This document shows positions 7,961 to 15,393 of a DNA stretch of 27,700 nt, piece by piece. Numbering within the stretch: the first letter of the stretch is position 1; each line of letters starts with the position of its first letter. Origin of the DNA: CAINEC01 sp046073825 (GTDB lineage: Bacteria; Bacteroidota; Bacteroidia; AKYH767-A; OLB10); the NCBI GenBank assembly GCA_046073825.1, contig JBJTMY010000062.1, positions 1 through 27,700 of the forward strand. Reading direction: 5' to 3'. A program made the position numbers and the translations under genes. The notes below the pieces were generated by a model, which searched no databases, was not told where the DNA came from, and worked only from the letters and a program-made list of their open reading frames with translations.

Positions 7961-7968
7961 TATATTTG
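7961..7968 (+). promoter_or_regulatory. -7 promoter element for the T9SS cargo gene
   Basis: TATATTTG, a full match to TAnnTTTG, lies just after the upstream terminator and 17 bases before the ATG at 7986. It argues against the in-frame ATG at 7953, which would precede the promoter. Confidence 0.55.
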
Positions 7969-7985
7969 AAGTAAATAAAACAAGC

Positions 7986-9083
7986 ATGAAAAAATATTAC
8001 GCAGCCATTTTCTTTTTATTCCTATCGAAAGTTAGTTTAGGACAAATTACAATCGGTACAAGTGATTTTGCAGTGGGCGGAGATACGATTCGAGTAAGTT
8101 TGACGAATCTAGCTCCAATTAATACTTCTTTGGCTACCAATGGTGCTAATGCTGTATGGGATTATAGTGCGCTTCAGCCTACCAGTCAGGATGTGGATTC
8201 CTTTTTATCGATTGGTTCAACTGGAGCAATCTATTCGATTTATTTTGCGAACTTTCCTTTTAATACTAACCGTGCTAATGTTGCGGCTCGAGGAGTAGAT
8301 TTATCAGCAGCAGGAGGAGCAGTTCCAATTACTGATGTTTATAATTTCTTTTATAATTCAAGCAGTAGTTATAAGCAAGTAGGATTTGGAGCTAATTTAT
8401 CAGGAGTTTCTACTCCGGTCCCTTATGGAAACAAAGACATCGTTTATGCATTTCCTTGTAACTTCGGAAATCAAGATTCTTGTGACTCTGATTATTCCAT
8501 CACTATTCCTAGTTTAGGTCATGCCGATGGACACCAGCACCGCGTTAATCATGTAGATGGATGGGGTACATTGATAACTCCTTTTGGAACATTCAATGCG
8601 CTGCGAGTAGTTTCTGAATTATCTGGTAAAGATTCTTTGTACCTAGACACCTTAGGATTTGGTTTTTCCTTTCCAAGAGCAAAAACAAGAGAGTATAAAT
8701 GGCTTTCAACAAATGGAAAAATCCCAGTGCTGCAAATTAATACCAATGTAAATGGACTGAATGAAGTAATAACTTCTATTAAGTATCGCGATATTTATCG
8801 TGACTTGACTGTCGGGATTCAAAACCACTCACCCGTTGAAGCTAAAGTTTATCCGAATCCATCGAATGGCGAAGTGGTCTATATAAACTTAAACAATTTT
8901 TCTAATGGAAAATGGGAAGTGGCGGTTTATTCGATGAATGGATCGTTGCTGAGGCTGTTCAATAAGACAGCCTCTCAAGGGAAAATAACATTAAATGAAT
9001 TAAAGGATATTGCGCCTGGATATTACACCATATCTTTGAAAGGAGAAGCAGGAGTAGCAAATATGAATTGGATTAAAAAATAA
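7986..9083 (+). CDS. Secreted protein with a T9SS type A C-terminal sorting domain
   Basis: A 365-residue exported protein of unknown function. The start at 7986 gives a clean signal peptide (MKKYYAAIFFLFLSKVSLGQ), and it lies just downstream of a -7 element. The body is rich in Ser, Asn, Gly and aromatic residues, with a conserved-looking segment around GWGTLITPFGTFNALRV typical of beta-rich Bacteroidota surface proteins. The last 80 residues form a sorting domain beginning VYPNPSNGE (about 288) with a KWEVAVYSMNGSLL strand and a final MNWIKK. Such domains direct export through the T9SS and are cleaved on the way. The N-terminal domain gives no enzyme motif that I recognise. No terminator is obvious before the tRNA. 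Confidence 0.88.
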   Translation: MKKYYAAIFFLFLSKVSLGQITIGTSDFAVGGDTIRVSLTNLAPINTSLATNGANAVWDYSALQPTSQDVDSFLSIGSTGAIYSIYFANFPFNTNRANVAARGVDLSAAGGAVPITDVYNFFYNSSSSYKQVGFGANLSGVSTPVPYGNKDIVYAFPCNFGNQDSCDSDYSITIPSLGHADGHQHRVNHVDGWGTLITPFGTFNALRVVSELSGKDSLYLDTLGFGFSFPRAKTREYKWLSTNGKIPVLQINTNVNGLNEVITSIKYRDIYRDLTVGIQNHSPVEAKVYPNPSNGEVVYINLNNFSNGKWEVAVYSMNGSLLRLFNKTASQGKITLNELKDIAPGYYTISLKGEAGVANMNWIKK

Positions 9084-9113
9084 TCGAGCTTCGAATTATC
9101 AATCGAAACTCAA

Positions 9114-9121
9114 TATATTTG
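9114..9121 (+). promoter_or_regulatory. -7 promoter element for tRNA-Leu
   Basis: TATATTTG (full TAnnTTTG match) is followed by GC and lies 20 bases before the first base of the mature tRNA. No clear -33 box is seen. Confidence 0.55.
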
Positions 9122-9141
9122 CACTCCCCAATAAGATTATT

Positions 9142-9223
9142 GGCCAGGTGGCGGAATTGGTAGACGCACCACTTTGAGGGGGTGGCGCTGCGAGGCGTAC
9201 GAGTTCGAGTCTCGTCCTGGTCA
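9142..9223 (+). tRNA. tRNA-Leu, anticodon GAG
   Basis: Complete class II tRNA. The acceptor arms GGCCAGG (9142-9148) and CCTGGTC (9216-9222) pair with one G-U, followed by discriminator A. The anticodon stem CCACT/GGTGG encloses the loop TTGAGGG, giving anticodon GAG, which reads CUC and CUU leucine codons. A long variable arm (CGC/GCG) and the T arm ACGAG-TTCGAGT-CTCGT are all intact. The 3' CCA is not encoded (the DNA continues CAACA), so it must be added after transcription. Confidence 0.97.
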
Positions 9224-9297
9224 CAACATTCTTTTTCTTTATTGAGAAATTTATTGGAATAAAATTTGACAGCGGGCCGCGACTTAAAAAAAGCACT

Positions 9298-9831
9298 ATG
9301 AAAAAAATTAAATTTCAAATCGGACTTTTAGCAATTGTATTATTCGCTTCATGTTCTCCTAAAATTCCATTTACACAATCCGTTCGCGAGCGATATAAGT
9401 TAACTAGTCAAGAACTTTCAAAGTTGCAGTTTTATATTTCCGATGAGGTTGTTTTAAAAAATGGAACACCTACTGAAATCGACAAAGCGGTAGAAGATGG
9501 GAAGTTAGTTATCAAGACTAGTAAAAATGACGAATTGGTAGTGATTAAGGCAAAGACTCCTGGAACAGTGGATGAAACAGTGGACATGTCGACTTTAAAA
9601 GTGGCCTTTGAAGATGGGATGAACAAAGGATTGGTGTTCATCAGTAAAGGAGATAAAAATGGTTATTATCGAATAGCAGCACTTCAAGATGGTGGCCGAT
9701 TTAAAATGAATTATAATAATCAAGAATATTATTTACAAGGTGGAGGCAATGCCATTCTTCTTTTCAAAAAGAAATCATTAAAAGATATACAGCAAACCGA
9801 AAAGGTGGCTAAGGGTAAAAGAGTAAATTAA
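9298..9831 (+). CDS. Small hypothetical lipoprotein
   Basis: A 177-residue predicted lipoprotein of unknown function. The signal is MKKIKFQIGLLAIVLFASC with lipobox Cys19. The mature part opens SPKIPFTQSVRERYKLTSQELSKLQFYISDEVVL. It continues as alternating beta-strand and turn segments, with a GGG near residue 149 and a basic tail (KVAKGKRVN). The FTQSVRERY/LQFYISDEV opening recurs in Bacteroidota lipoproteins annotated only as hypothetical. It stands alone between tRNA-Leu and a bidirectional terminator. No -7 consensus is clear, so it may be read from the tRNA promoter. Confidence 0.8.
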   Translation: MKKIKFQIGLLAIVLFASCSPKIPFTQSVRERYKLTSQELSKLQFYISDEVVLKNGTPTEIDKAVEDGKLVIKTSKNDELVVIKAKTPGTVDETVDMSTLKVAFEDGMNKGLVFISKGDKNGYYRIAALQDGGRFKMNYNNQEYYLQGGGNAILLFKKKSLKDIQQTEKVAKGKRVN

Positions 9832-9838
9832 AAATTTA

Positions 9839-9862
9839 GGGTGTTGCAAAACACCCTTTTTT
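9839..9862. terminator. Bidirectional intrinsic terminator between the lipoprotein and EamA genes
   Basis: GGGTGTT (9839-9845) and AACACCC (9850-9856) form a 7-bp stem with a GCAA loop, followed by TTTTTT on the plus strand. On the minus strand the hairpin follows the EamA stop by one base and is followed by TAAATTTTTAATTT. It ends both convergent transcripts. Confidence 0.88.
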
Positions 9863-9863
9863 A

Positions 9864-10769
9864 TTAATCGTATCGATACTTTTCGTCTAGAATTTTTTTA
9901 TCTAACAAGTTGGATATGCGAGTATAGCCATGCCATAACACGGTAATTAAAATAATAGCGGTTCCTAAATAAAATCGAAACCCAAGAGTTTTATCTTCAT
10001 GAAATAACACGATGGCTAAAATGATACTATATAATGGCTCTAAGTTTAACGTTAAGTTCATGGTGAATGCATCTAGTTTTTTCATCGAATGCATAGACAG
10101 CGTAAAAGGCAAAGTAGTGCATGCAACAGCTAGAATTATTAAATAGCGCCAATCTAAATTAGAAGGAATCGAAAATGAAGAAGTATTGATTCGAAACCAT
10201 AAAGGAAGCATAAGCGATAATAAGATGAATCCAAAAAACAATTCATAAAAAGTAATCGAGGCGGGGTCCAGTTTTTCTGAAACATTTTTATTTAAAATGG
10301 TAAATAGCGCACCTAAAAAAGCACTGGTGAGCGCTAATAAAATTCCTTTCCAATAAAATTGTTGAAGGGAAAAAATAATTCCTATTCCTAGTACTACACC
10401 ACAACCTAAAATAATTTCATTTCGATTTATGTTAACGCGATTAATGATTGGGTTTAGTAATGCAGTGAATAGTGCTATTGATGAAAAACAACTGATGGCT
10501 ATAGAAACATTAGAAGCCTTAATAGCCCCATAAAAGGTAATCCAATGTAGGGTAATCAAAAAGCTGATACCCACTAAATTTATTATTTCTTTTTGTGTTA
10601 ACTTTAACGAAGCCCTTGAAATTAAGACAAAAATTAAAGTGGATATACTGGCAATCCCCATTCTGTACCAAACCAACATTCCTTCATCCAGCACAATTAA
10701 TTTCCCAAGAATGGCAGTGAATCCCCAAAGCAAAATGGCGATATGCATTTGAAGATATGCTTTTTTCAT
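9864..10769 (-). CDS. EamA/DMT-family transporter
   Basis: A 301-residue integral membrane protein with about ten hydrophobic helices arranged as two EamA repeats, as expected for the drug/metabolite transporter superfamily. These usually export amino acids, metabolites or nucleotide-like compounds. The first repeat has HIAILLWGFTAILGK and the second carries the LEPLYSIILAIVLFHE signature of EamA repeat 2. Substrate cannot be told from sequence. It is the last gene of the kdsC unit, starts 4 bases after maf, and ends at the bidirectional terminator. Confidence 0.92.
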   Translation of the reverse strand: MKKAYLQMHIAILLWGFTAILGKLIVLDEGMLVWYRMGIASISTLIFVLISRASLKLTQKEIINLVGISFLITLHWITFYGAIKASNVSIAISCFSSIALFTALLNPIINRVNINRNEIILGCGVVLGIGIIFSLQQFYWKGILLALTSAFLGALFTILNKNVSEKLDPASITFYELFFGFILLSLMLPLWFRINTSSFSIPSNLDWRYLIILAVACTTLPFTLSMHSMKKLDAFTMNLTLNLEPLYSIILAIVLFHEDKTLGFRFYLGTAIILITVLWHGYTRISNLLDKKILDEKYRYD

Positions 10770-10773
10770 TTCG

Positions 10774-11361
10774 TTAAAACTTGCGCAGCTGCTCGTATAA
10801 TTCTTTCACCGGTAATCCCATAACGTTATAATAAGAGCCGTGTATGTATTCAATACCAATCATGCCAATCCATTCTTGAATACCATAAGCACCAGCTTTA
10901 TCCAATGGTTGAAATTGATTCACATAATATTCAATTTCATCAGGACGTAGTGTTTTAAAACATACTTCCGTTCTTACAAAAAAGGATTCTGCTTTCTTAT
11001 CTGACATGATTGCCACACCCGTAATTACCATGTGTTTTTTTCCTGACAATAAGTTCAATAATTCCTTGGCTTCTTCTAACGACGAAGGCTTTCCAATAAT
11101 TTTATCACCTAATGCAACGATCGTATCGGCGGTAATAACAATTGCACCTTCCTTCGTTTCATTTTTATAAGCCATTCCTTTTTTGCGAGCGAGAAACATT
11201 ACTAAGTCTTCTGGACGCAAGGCCATCGAAACGTTTTCATCTACATCTTTAACCATCACCTCGAAGTCGAGGCCTAACTCTGAAAATAATTGTTTTCTTC
11301 TCGGAGAATTAGAGCCAAGAAGTAATCGAGTATCTTTGAATTTTTCTGAAAGTGGATTCAT
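10774..11361 (-). CDS. maf: Maf-family nucleotide pyrophosphatase
   Basis: A 195-residue Maf protein, a house-cleaning enzyme that hydrolyses canonical or modified nucleoside triphosphates (such as dTTP, UTP and modified forms). Family motifs are GSNSPRRKQL (16-25), the metal-site ITADTIV with D79, GKP after it, and DKAGAYGIQEW near residue 155. Length is normal. It starts 2 bases after the prenyltransferase gene, so translation is probably coupled. The exact Maf subgroup is not resolved. Confidence 0.94.
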   Translation of the reverse strand: MNPLSEKFKDTRLLLGSNSPRRKQLFSELGLDFEVMVKDVDENVSMALRPEDLVMFLARKKGMAYKNETKEGAIVITADTIVALGDKIIGKPSSLEEAKELLNLLSGKKHMVITGVAIMSDKKAESFFVRTEVCFKTLRPDEIEYYVNQFQPLDKAGAYGIQEWIGMIGIEYIHGSYYNVMGLPVKELYEQLRKF

Positions 11362-11363
11362 TT

Positions 11364-12314
11364 TTAAATAAAATTAGAAGAGTAAAATACAAGAATAGAA
11401 AATATACCTGCGGCCATTATTAATTTGGCAACTTTTGAGCAATACGTGAATGATTGTTTTTCGTCGGCTTTGATTAATTGAAAGGTTAGATAACCAACTG
11501 GAATTGTTACAAATGCCAATACATATCCAAACACAATGAAAAAACCTGACGATAAATTTCCTTCTGAAACAAATTTCATGGTTTCATACCAAGAATATTC
11601 AGAGAATAATAATAAAGCAAAAATGAATCCACACAACACAGCGGCTATCCACTTCGTTAGATTGCTTCCAATCATAATGGGAAGTGTTTTGCAACCCACC
11701 ATCGAATCGCCTTTCATGTCTTCGATATCCTTGATTATTTCTCGAATCAATGTAAATGCAGCAGCGAATACTGCAAATCCACTCACAAAAACTTTTACAT
11801 CACTGTTGGCCATTGCAGAAGGTTCCGTCACTAACAGCAATACCATGGTCATACCTGTAAGTACGCTAATCACTAAATTACCAACCAATGCAATACATTT
11901 ATAAGTGTTCGAATAAAAATAAAGTAATCCTGCTGTGAATACGTTAATAAAACCAATGAGCTTAACTTCGTATAACATAGTTAATATAAATCCAATCGCA
12001 ACTCCTGCAAAGGTTAAAAAAGTATAAAGGTTATTGGCTGTTTTTTCGTGAATAGAAACGCCCACTATCCTTTTTTCTTTTTTGTTGATGCTATCACTTG
12101 CCATATCTTCAATATCATTGATAATGTAACCACCAGCAGCAATTAAAACTGTTGAAAGTGCAATTAAAAAGAATTGAAAATGGTTAATGTTGATACTGAA
12201 TTGTGCAACCTCCAATTTTGGAAGTATAAAAAGATAGCGCAAAGCGTATTGTACAAAAAAGATCATCAATAAATTCGGCCAACGAATTAATTTTAAGAGG
12301 TGCTTTAGTGACAT
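11364..12314 (-). CDS. UbiA-family prenyltransferase, probably geranylgeranylglycerol-phosphate geranylgeranyltransferase-like
   Basis: A 316-residue UbiA-superfamily membrane prenyltransferase with about eight to nine helices. Both Asp-rich motifs are present: NDIEDMASD near residue 66 and KDIEDMKGD near residue 191, which bind Mg2+ and the prenyl diphosphate. Bacteroidota proteins of this type are commonly annotated as adding geranylgeranyl groups to geranylgeranylglycerol phosphate, the archaeal-type ether lipid step. That substrate is inferred, not shown. The start at 12314 (MSLKHLLKLIRWPN) sits right at the kdsC stop and resembles the usual family start. The alternative ATG at 12332 would add six residues and overlap kdsC by 17 bases. 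Confidence 0.85.
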   Translation of the reverse strand: MSLKHLLKLIRWPNLLMIFFVQYALRYLFILPKLEVAQFSININHFQFFLIALSTVLIAAGGYIINDIEDMASDSINKKEKRIVGVSIHEKTANNLYTFLTFAGVAIGFILTMLYEVKLIGFINVFTAGLLYFYSNTYKCIALVGNLVISVLTGMTMVLLLVTEPSAMANSDVKVFVSGFAVFAAAFTLIREIIKDIEDMKGDSMVGCKTLPIMIGSNLTKWIAAVLCGFIFALLLFSEYSWYETMKFVSEGNLSSGFFIVFGYVLAFVTIPVGYLTFQLIKADEKQSFTYCSKVAKLIMAAGIFSILVFYSSNFI

Positions 12315-12315
12315 A

Positions 12316-12813
12316 TTATTCGAATTGACCATGTAGCGAAAGGGTTTGTTCGATTACGTCTCGCACAGCACCTTTTCCTCCTTGATAATCTGAAATATAA
12401 ATTGAAATATTTTTGATTTGATGAACTGCATCCAGAGGACACGTAGCTACTCCACATCTTTTCATTACTTCCATGTCTGGAAGGTCATCGCCCATGTATA
12501 ATACTTCTTCATAAGAAAGATTGTATTTTACTAATAGCATGGATAGTTGATCAAGTTTATCTTTGCAATTTAAATAAACTTCGTTGATGCCTAAGTTTTT
12601 CAAACGTTGTTTTACACCTTCGGCATTACTACCGCTTATCACAAATACAGGATATCCTTTTAAAAAAGCTTGACGTAAAGCATATCCATCTTTAATATTC
12701 ATATTGCGTAGCATAGTGCCATCTTGCAAAATGTGTAATTGTCCATCAGTTAAAACGCCGTCAATATCAAAAACGAAACATTTAACTTTTTGTAATCGCT
12801 CTTTAAAATTCAT
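12316..12813 (-). CDS. kdsC: 3-deoxy-D-manno-octulosonate 8-phosphate phosphatase (KdsC), HAD family
   Basis: A 165-residue HAD phosphatase without a cap domain, matching KdsC in size and motifs. It removes phosphate from Kdo-8-phosphate in the pathway to the lipopolysaccharide inner core. Motif I is FDIDGVLTDG with nucleophile D16 and acid/base D18. NIKDGYALRQA and VISGS (motif II) follow, then the LYMGDDLPD motif with the Mg2+-binding Asp residues and CGVATCPLDA. First gene of a four-gene unit (kdsC, prenyltransferase, maf, EamA). A -7 element with a TTTG -33 box sits directly in front of the ATG. Confidence 0.93.
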   Translation of the reverse strand: MNFKERLQKVKCFVFDIDGVLTDGQLHILQDGTMLRNMNIKDGYALRQAFLKGYPVFVISGSNAEGVKQRLKNLGINEVYLNCKDKLDQLSMLLVKYNLSYEEVLYMGDDLPDMEVMKRCGVATCPLDAVHQIKNISIYISDYQGGKGAVRDVIEQTLSLHGQFE

Positions 12814-12817
12814 TCAC

Positions 12818-12825
12818 CAAAGATA
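12818..12825 (-). promoter_or_regulatory. -7 promoter element for the kdsC unit, 4 bases before the ATG
   Basis: The minus strand reads TATCTTTG, then GTGA, then the kdsC ATG. A TTTG -33 box lies 21 bases upstream, inside the 3' end of the neighbouring gene. This is the best-formed promoter in the window, and the mRNA should begin at or next to the start codon. Confidence 0.65.
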
Positions 12826-12835
12826 TTTATTTTGT

Positions 12836-14686
12836 TTAAAGTTTTACAAAATATTGATAAGCCGATTGAATAAATGACCAGCCCTGATGGATGTCCGTAC
12901 TATCAATCGGATTTTCTAAGGGCTGAGCCGACTTGCTACTATAATTATATTTTATAGTTGTATGATCTGTTTTCCAGTTAAATCCATTATCAAAATTCAT
13001 ATAACAAAAATTAGTTCTATTGATGTTTAACAGATTATTACTGAATGGTAAGTCAATTTGTAAATTTAAAATACTTTTCATGGTTGCTGCATAATCTTGC
13101 TGATTTCCAATATTGGAAATTCGTTTATGAAGATATTCACTTTTAAGTGCAGGGCCTGTAATTAACAAAGGAATTCTAAATGCAGCTTGTTCGCTATAGT
13201 CTCTGTTCCTCGGAAGTATATGTCCATGGTCAGCGACTAATAGGATGAGTGTATTATTGTACCAAGGTTCATTTTTTATTTTTTCAAAAAAAAGTTTCAG
13301 ACAACAATCTGTATAATAGGCTGCATTTTTAAATTTAACAGATTCGCCAGTGCCTTGGAATTTAGGTGGAATGGGTATGGCAAAAGGTTCATGGGTGCTT
13401 TGCGTTAAAATAACACTAAAAAATGGTTGTTTTAATTGGTGTATGGATGAAAGAGATTTGTCAAATAATTCCTCATCATATACTCCCCATTTGCTGGTCC
13501 ATTTTTCAATTGGGAAAGATTCTTTTCCTTGAATTACATCAAACGCTGCTTGCGTTAAATACGATTTCATATTCGCAAACTCTAATTCGCCCCCATAATT
13601 AAATGAGGTTTGATAACCTTGTTTTTTAATTGAATGAGTGATGAAAGGTAGATGAATCGTTTTATCTGAATATTTAATTACACTAATGTTGGGCATGGCA
13701 GGAAAGCCAGAAAAAAGCGAAGGAAACATTAAGTCTGTTCTTTTTCCTGCAGCATAAATATGATCAAACAAAAGCCCTTCATTTTCCAATGAATTAAAAA
13801 ATGGCGTAACACCTTTTTCGCCACCCATAGATTGGATGACATCGGCGGTCCAACTTTCTAAAACAATGGTAATAATATTGGGTTTTGAGTTAGCAATAAT
13901 TGTCAAACAACTGTCTGATTTTCCATAGTAAAGTTTCTCATAGTTTTGCTTCGCAAGATTGTCGTCGATAAAATGATAGGCATTTTTATCGATGTTTTGA
14001 GATTTAAAAAGACTATTGAGTAAATACCAAAATGGATTGATGGTGGCTAGGTTTGTATTCTCGTTTTTCGAAAACATACAGACACTTTCATTGATGGGTA
14101 TTTGCTGAATGCCGCCTCGAATAAAAATAGGCAATACTAGTATCCATAACCAAACAAAGTGCTTTTTTGATGAAGATGGAGTTGAAAAACTTTTCGAGGT
14201 AAATTGGTCATAAAATTTGATGATTCCGATAGATAGTAAAAGGATAAGTAAAATGGCAATTACGATTTGCAAGCTTGTCATCGAGGCAAATACTTCCGTT
14301 GGACTACTTAAGAAAGAAATAGCTCTAGCATTGATGATAGTCCCCCATGCTTGAAAGACAATTAAGTTCATCAACATAATAAAGCCAGCTATGGGTAGAA
14401 TGGTAACAATAAATATTCGATTGAAAAGTACAATACTCTTATTGGAAATGTACTGATTGATTATCCAAAGTAGAATAGGTAATCCAGCAATATAACTTAC
14501 GGCTGCTAAGTCAAGACGTATAGCATGAAAAAACAATAATGGAATTTCATTTATAGCCACTGATTTATTTTTAAAAAATAAAAGTGCAACAAAGAAAATT
14601 CTAAACAACGTAAAAACAAGTTCAATAAAAAAAACTAGCCGTATTGGATATGACTTCGCAATTGCAATTAAGTTCATCTTTTTCAT
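12836..14686 (-). CDS. LTA synthase-like membrane sulfatase/phosphotransferase
   Basis: A 616-residue protein of the alkaline phosphatase superfamily, sulfatase/LtaS branch. Residues 1-190 hold about five membrane helices; the rest is a large periplasmic catalytic domain. Visible active-site features are TIVLESW with metal ligand E277, GKRTDLMFPSL with nucleophile T317, WGVYDEELFD (400-409), STHEPF with H432, and VADHGH with D486 and H487. Relatives transfer phosphoglycerol or phosphoethanolamine to envelope glycans or lipids; a Gram-negative bacterium would not make lipoteichoic acid. The ATG overlaps the TGA of the upstream nuclease gene (ATGA), so translation is coupled. Met4 is a possible alternative start. 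Confidence 0.88.
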   Translation of the reverse strand: MKKMNLIAIAKSYPIRLVFFIELVFTLFRIFFVALLFFKNKSVAINEIPLLFFHAIRLDLAAVSYIAGLPILLWIINQYISNKSIVLFNRIFIVTILPIAGFIMLMNLIVFQAWGTIINARAISFLSSPTEVFASMTSLQIVIAILLILLLSIGIIKFYDQFTSKSFSTPSSSKKHFVWLWILVLPIFIRGGIQQIPINESVCMFSKNENTNLATINPFWYLLNSLFKSQNIDKNAYHFIDDNLAKQNYEKLYYGKSDSCLTIIANSKPNIITIVLESWTADVIQSMGGEKGVTPFFNSLENEGLLFDHIYAAGKRTDLMFPSLFSGFPAMPNISVIKYSDKTIHLPFITHSIKKQGYQTSFNYGGELEFANMKSYLTQAAFDVIQGKESFPIEKWTSKWGVYDEELFDKSLSSIHQLKQPFFSVILTQSTHEPFAIPIPPKFQGTGESVKFKNAAYYTDCCLKLFFEKIKNEPWYNNTLILLVADHGHILPRNRDYSEQAAFRIPLLITGPALKSEYLHKRISNIGNQQDYAATMKSILNLQIDLPFSNNLLNINRTNFCYMNFDNGFNWKTDHTTIKYNYSSKSAQPLENPIDSTDIHQGWSFIQSAYQYFVKL

Positions 14687-15393
14687 GCAAATAATCCTTC
14701 TTTAATTTCTAATGACGACCTGTTGCAAAATCCAATAAATTCACAAGTATATGGTGCATTACAATGTGTTCCTGTTGGAATTGATGGGATAGTAGGCATT
14801 GCCAAAGTGGTTTTTAGTTCTTTGATTTTTTGTTCTGTTTCTTTAAGTTTATTTTTACATGCTTCTGTGACATCTTCAAAAAGAAGTAAATCCGAAGGTA
14901 AATCTTGTGGAAGTATATCGACAACTTCAGCTCTCGGATATTTTAAATACGTCAAGTGAAATTCTTTAATGGGGAGTCCGTTATGATGCAAAACATAATA
15001 TTGTAATGCCGCATCCATTCTGTTGGTATCAGAAATCCGCTGACTTGATTTTACTTCGTGAATTATCCATTGGTCGTTACTTTTAATCAGTACATCCACC
15101 ATCACCAAAACATCATTGAATTCAAAAGTAGCTTCATAAAGAATTGGAACGTTCTTCTCAATTAGTTTTTTTGTTTCCTGAACGAGAACAGCACGATTTT
15201 TTGATATCAAATTCACTTCAATCCCTCCACTAAAATAATGTTGTGCTAATGCACCAACTACATGGCCTCCACGATATTTTTCTTGTTGCTCTTCTGAGAT
15301 AGGATCTTTTTCAGATTTATAATACTTATCCAGGTAAATGTACTTTTTACATTGCATACCTTTTAGAAAAGTCGATTTAGATAATAGCGCCAT
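14683..15393 (-). CDS. Solo Cas4/RecB-like PD-(D/E)xK nuclease with Fe-S cysteines (DUF2779 N-terminal type)
   Basis: A 236-residue protein with the full residue set of an iron-sulfur RecB-type nuclease. It has C15 (LKGMQCKKYIYLD), H44, E87, D100 (VMVDVLI), E113 and K115 (HEVKSS), and motif IV Q131-Y-Y. The cysteines C211, C217 and C223 at the C-terminus would complete a 4Fe-4S cluster with C15. The start resembles DUF2779 proteins, but those are about twice as long with a second, RNase-H-like domain that is absent here. The chain ends 13 residues after the last Cys, with no sign of frameshift. It overlaps folP by 17 bases and the downstream phosphotransferase gene by 4. No CRISPR array is in the window. 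Substrate unknown. Confidence 0.78.
   Translation of the reverse strand: MALLSKSTFLKGMQCKKYIYLDKYYKSEKDPISEEQQEKYRGGHVVGALAQHYFSGGIEVNLISKNRAVLVQETKKLIEKNVPILYEATFEFNDVLVMVDVLIKSNDQWIIHEVKSSQRISDTNRMDAALQYYVLHHNGLPIKEFHLTYLKYPRAEVVDILPQDLPSDLLLFEDVTEACKNKLKETEQKIKELKTTLAMPTIPSIPTGTHCNAPYTCEFIGFCNRSSLEIKEGLFA

Noticed and set aside
9073..9318. Minus-strand reading frames over the tRNA-Leu region (one reads DQDETRTRTPRSATPSKW)
   Set aside because: This is the well-known spurious peptide produced by translating the complement of a tRNA. The tRNA fold is complete and explains the sequence.
14683..15393. Cas4-like nuclease as evidence of a CRISPR system
   Set aside because: There is no repeat-spacer array and no cas1, cas2 or effector gene in the window. 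The protein resembles the N-terminal half of DUF2779 proteins more than Cas4 of CRISPR operons.
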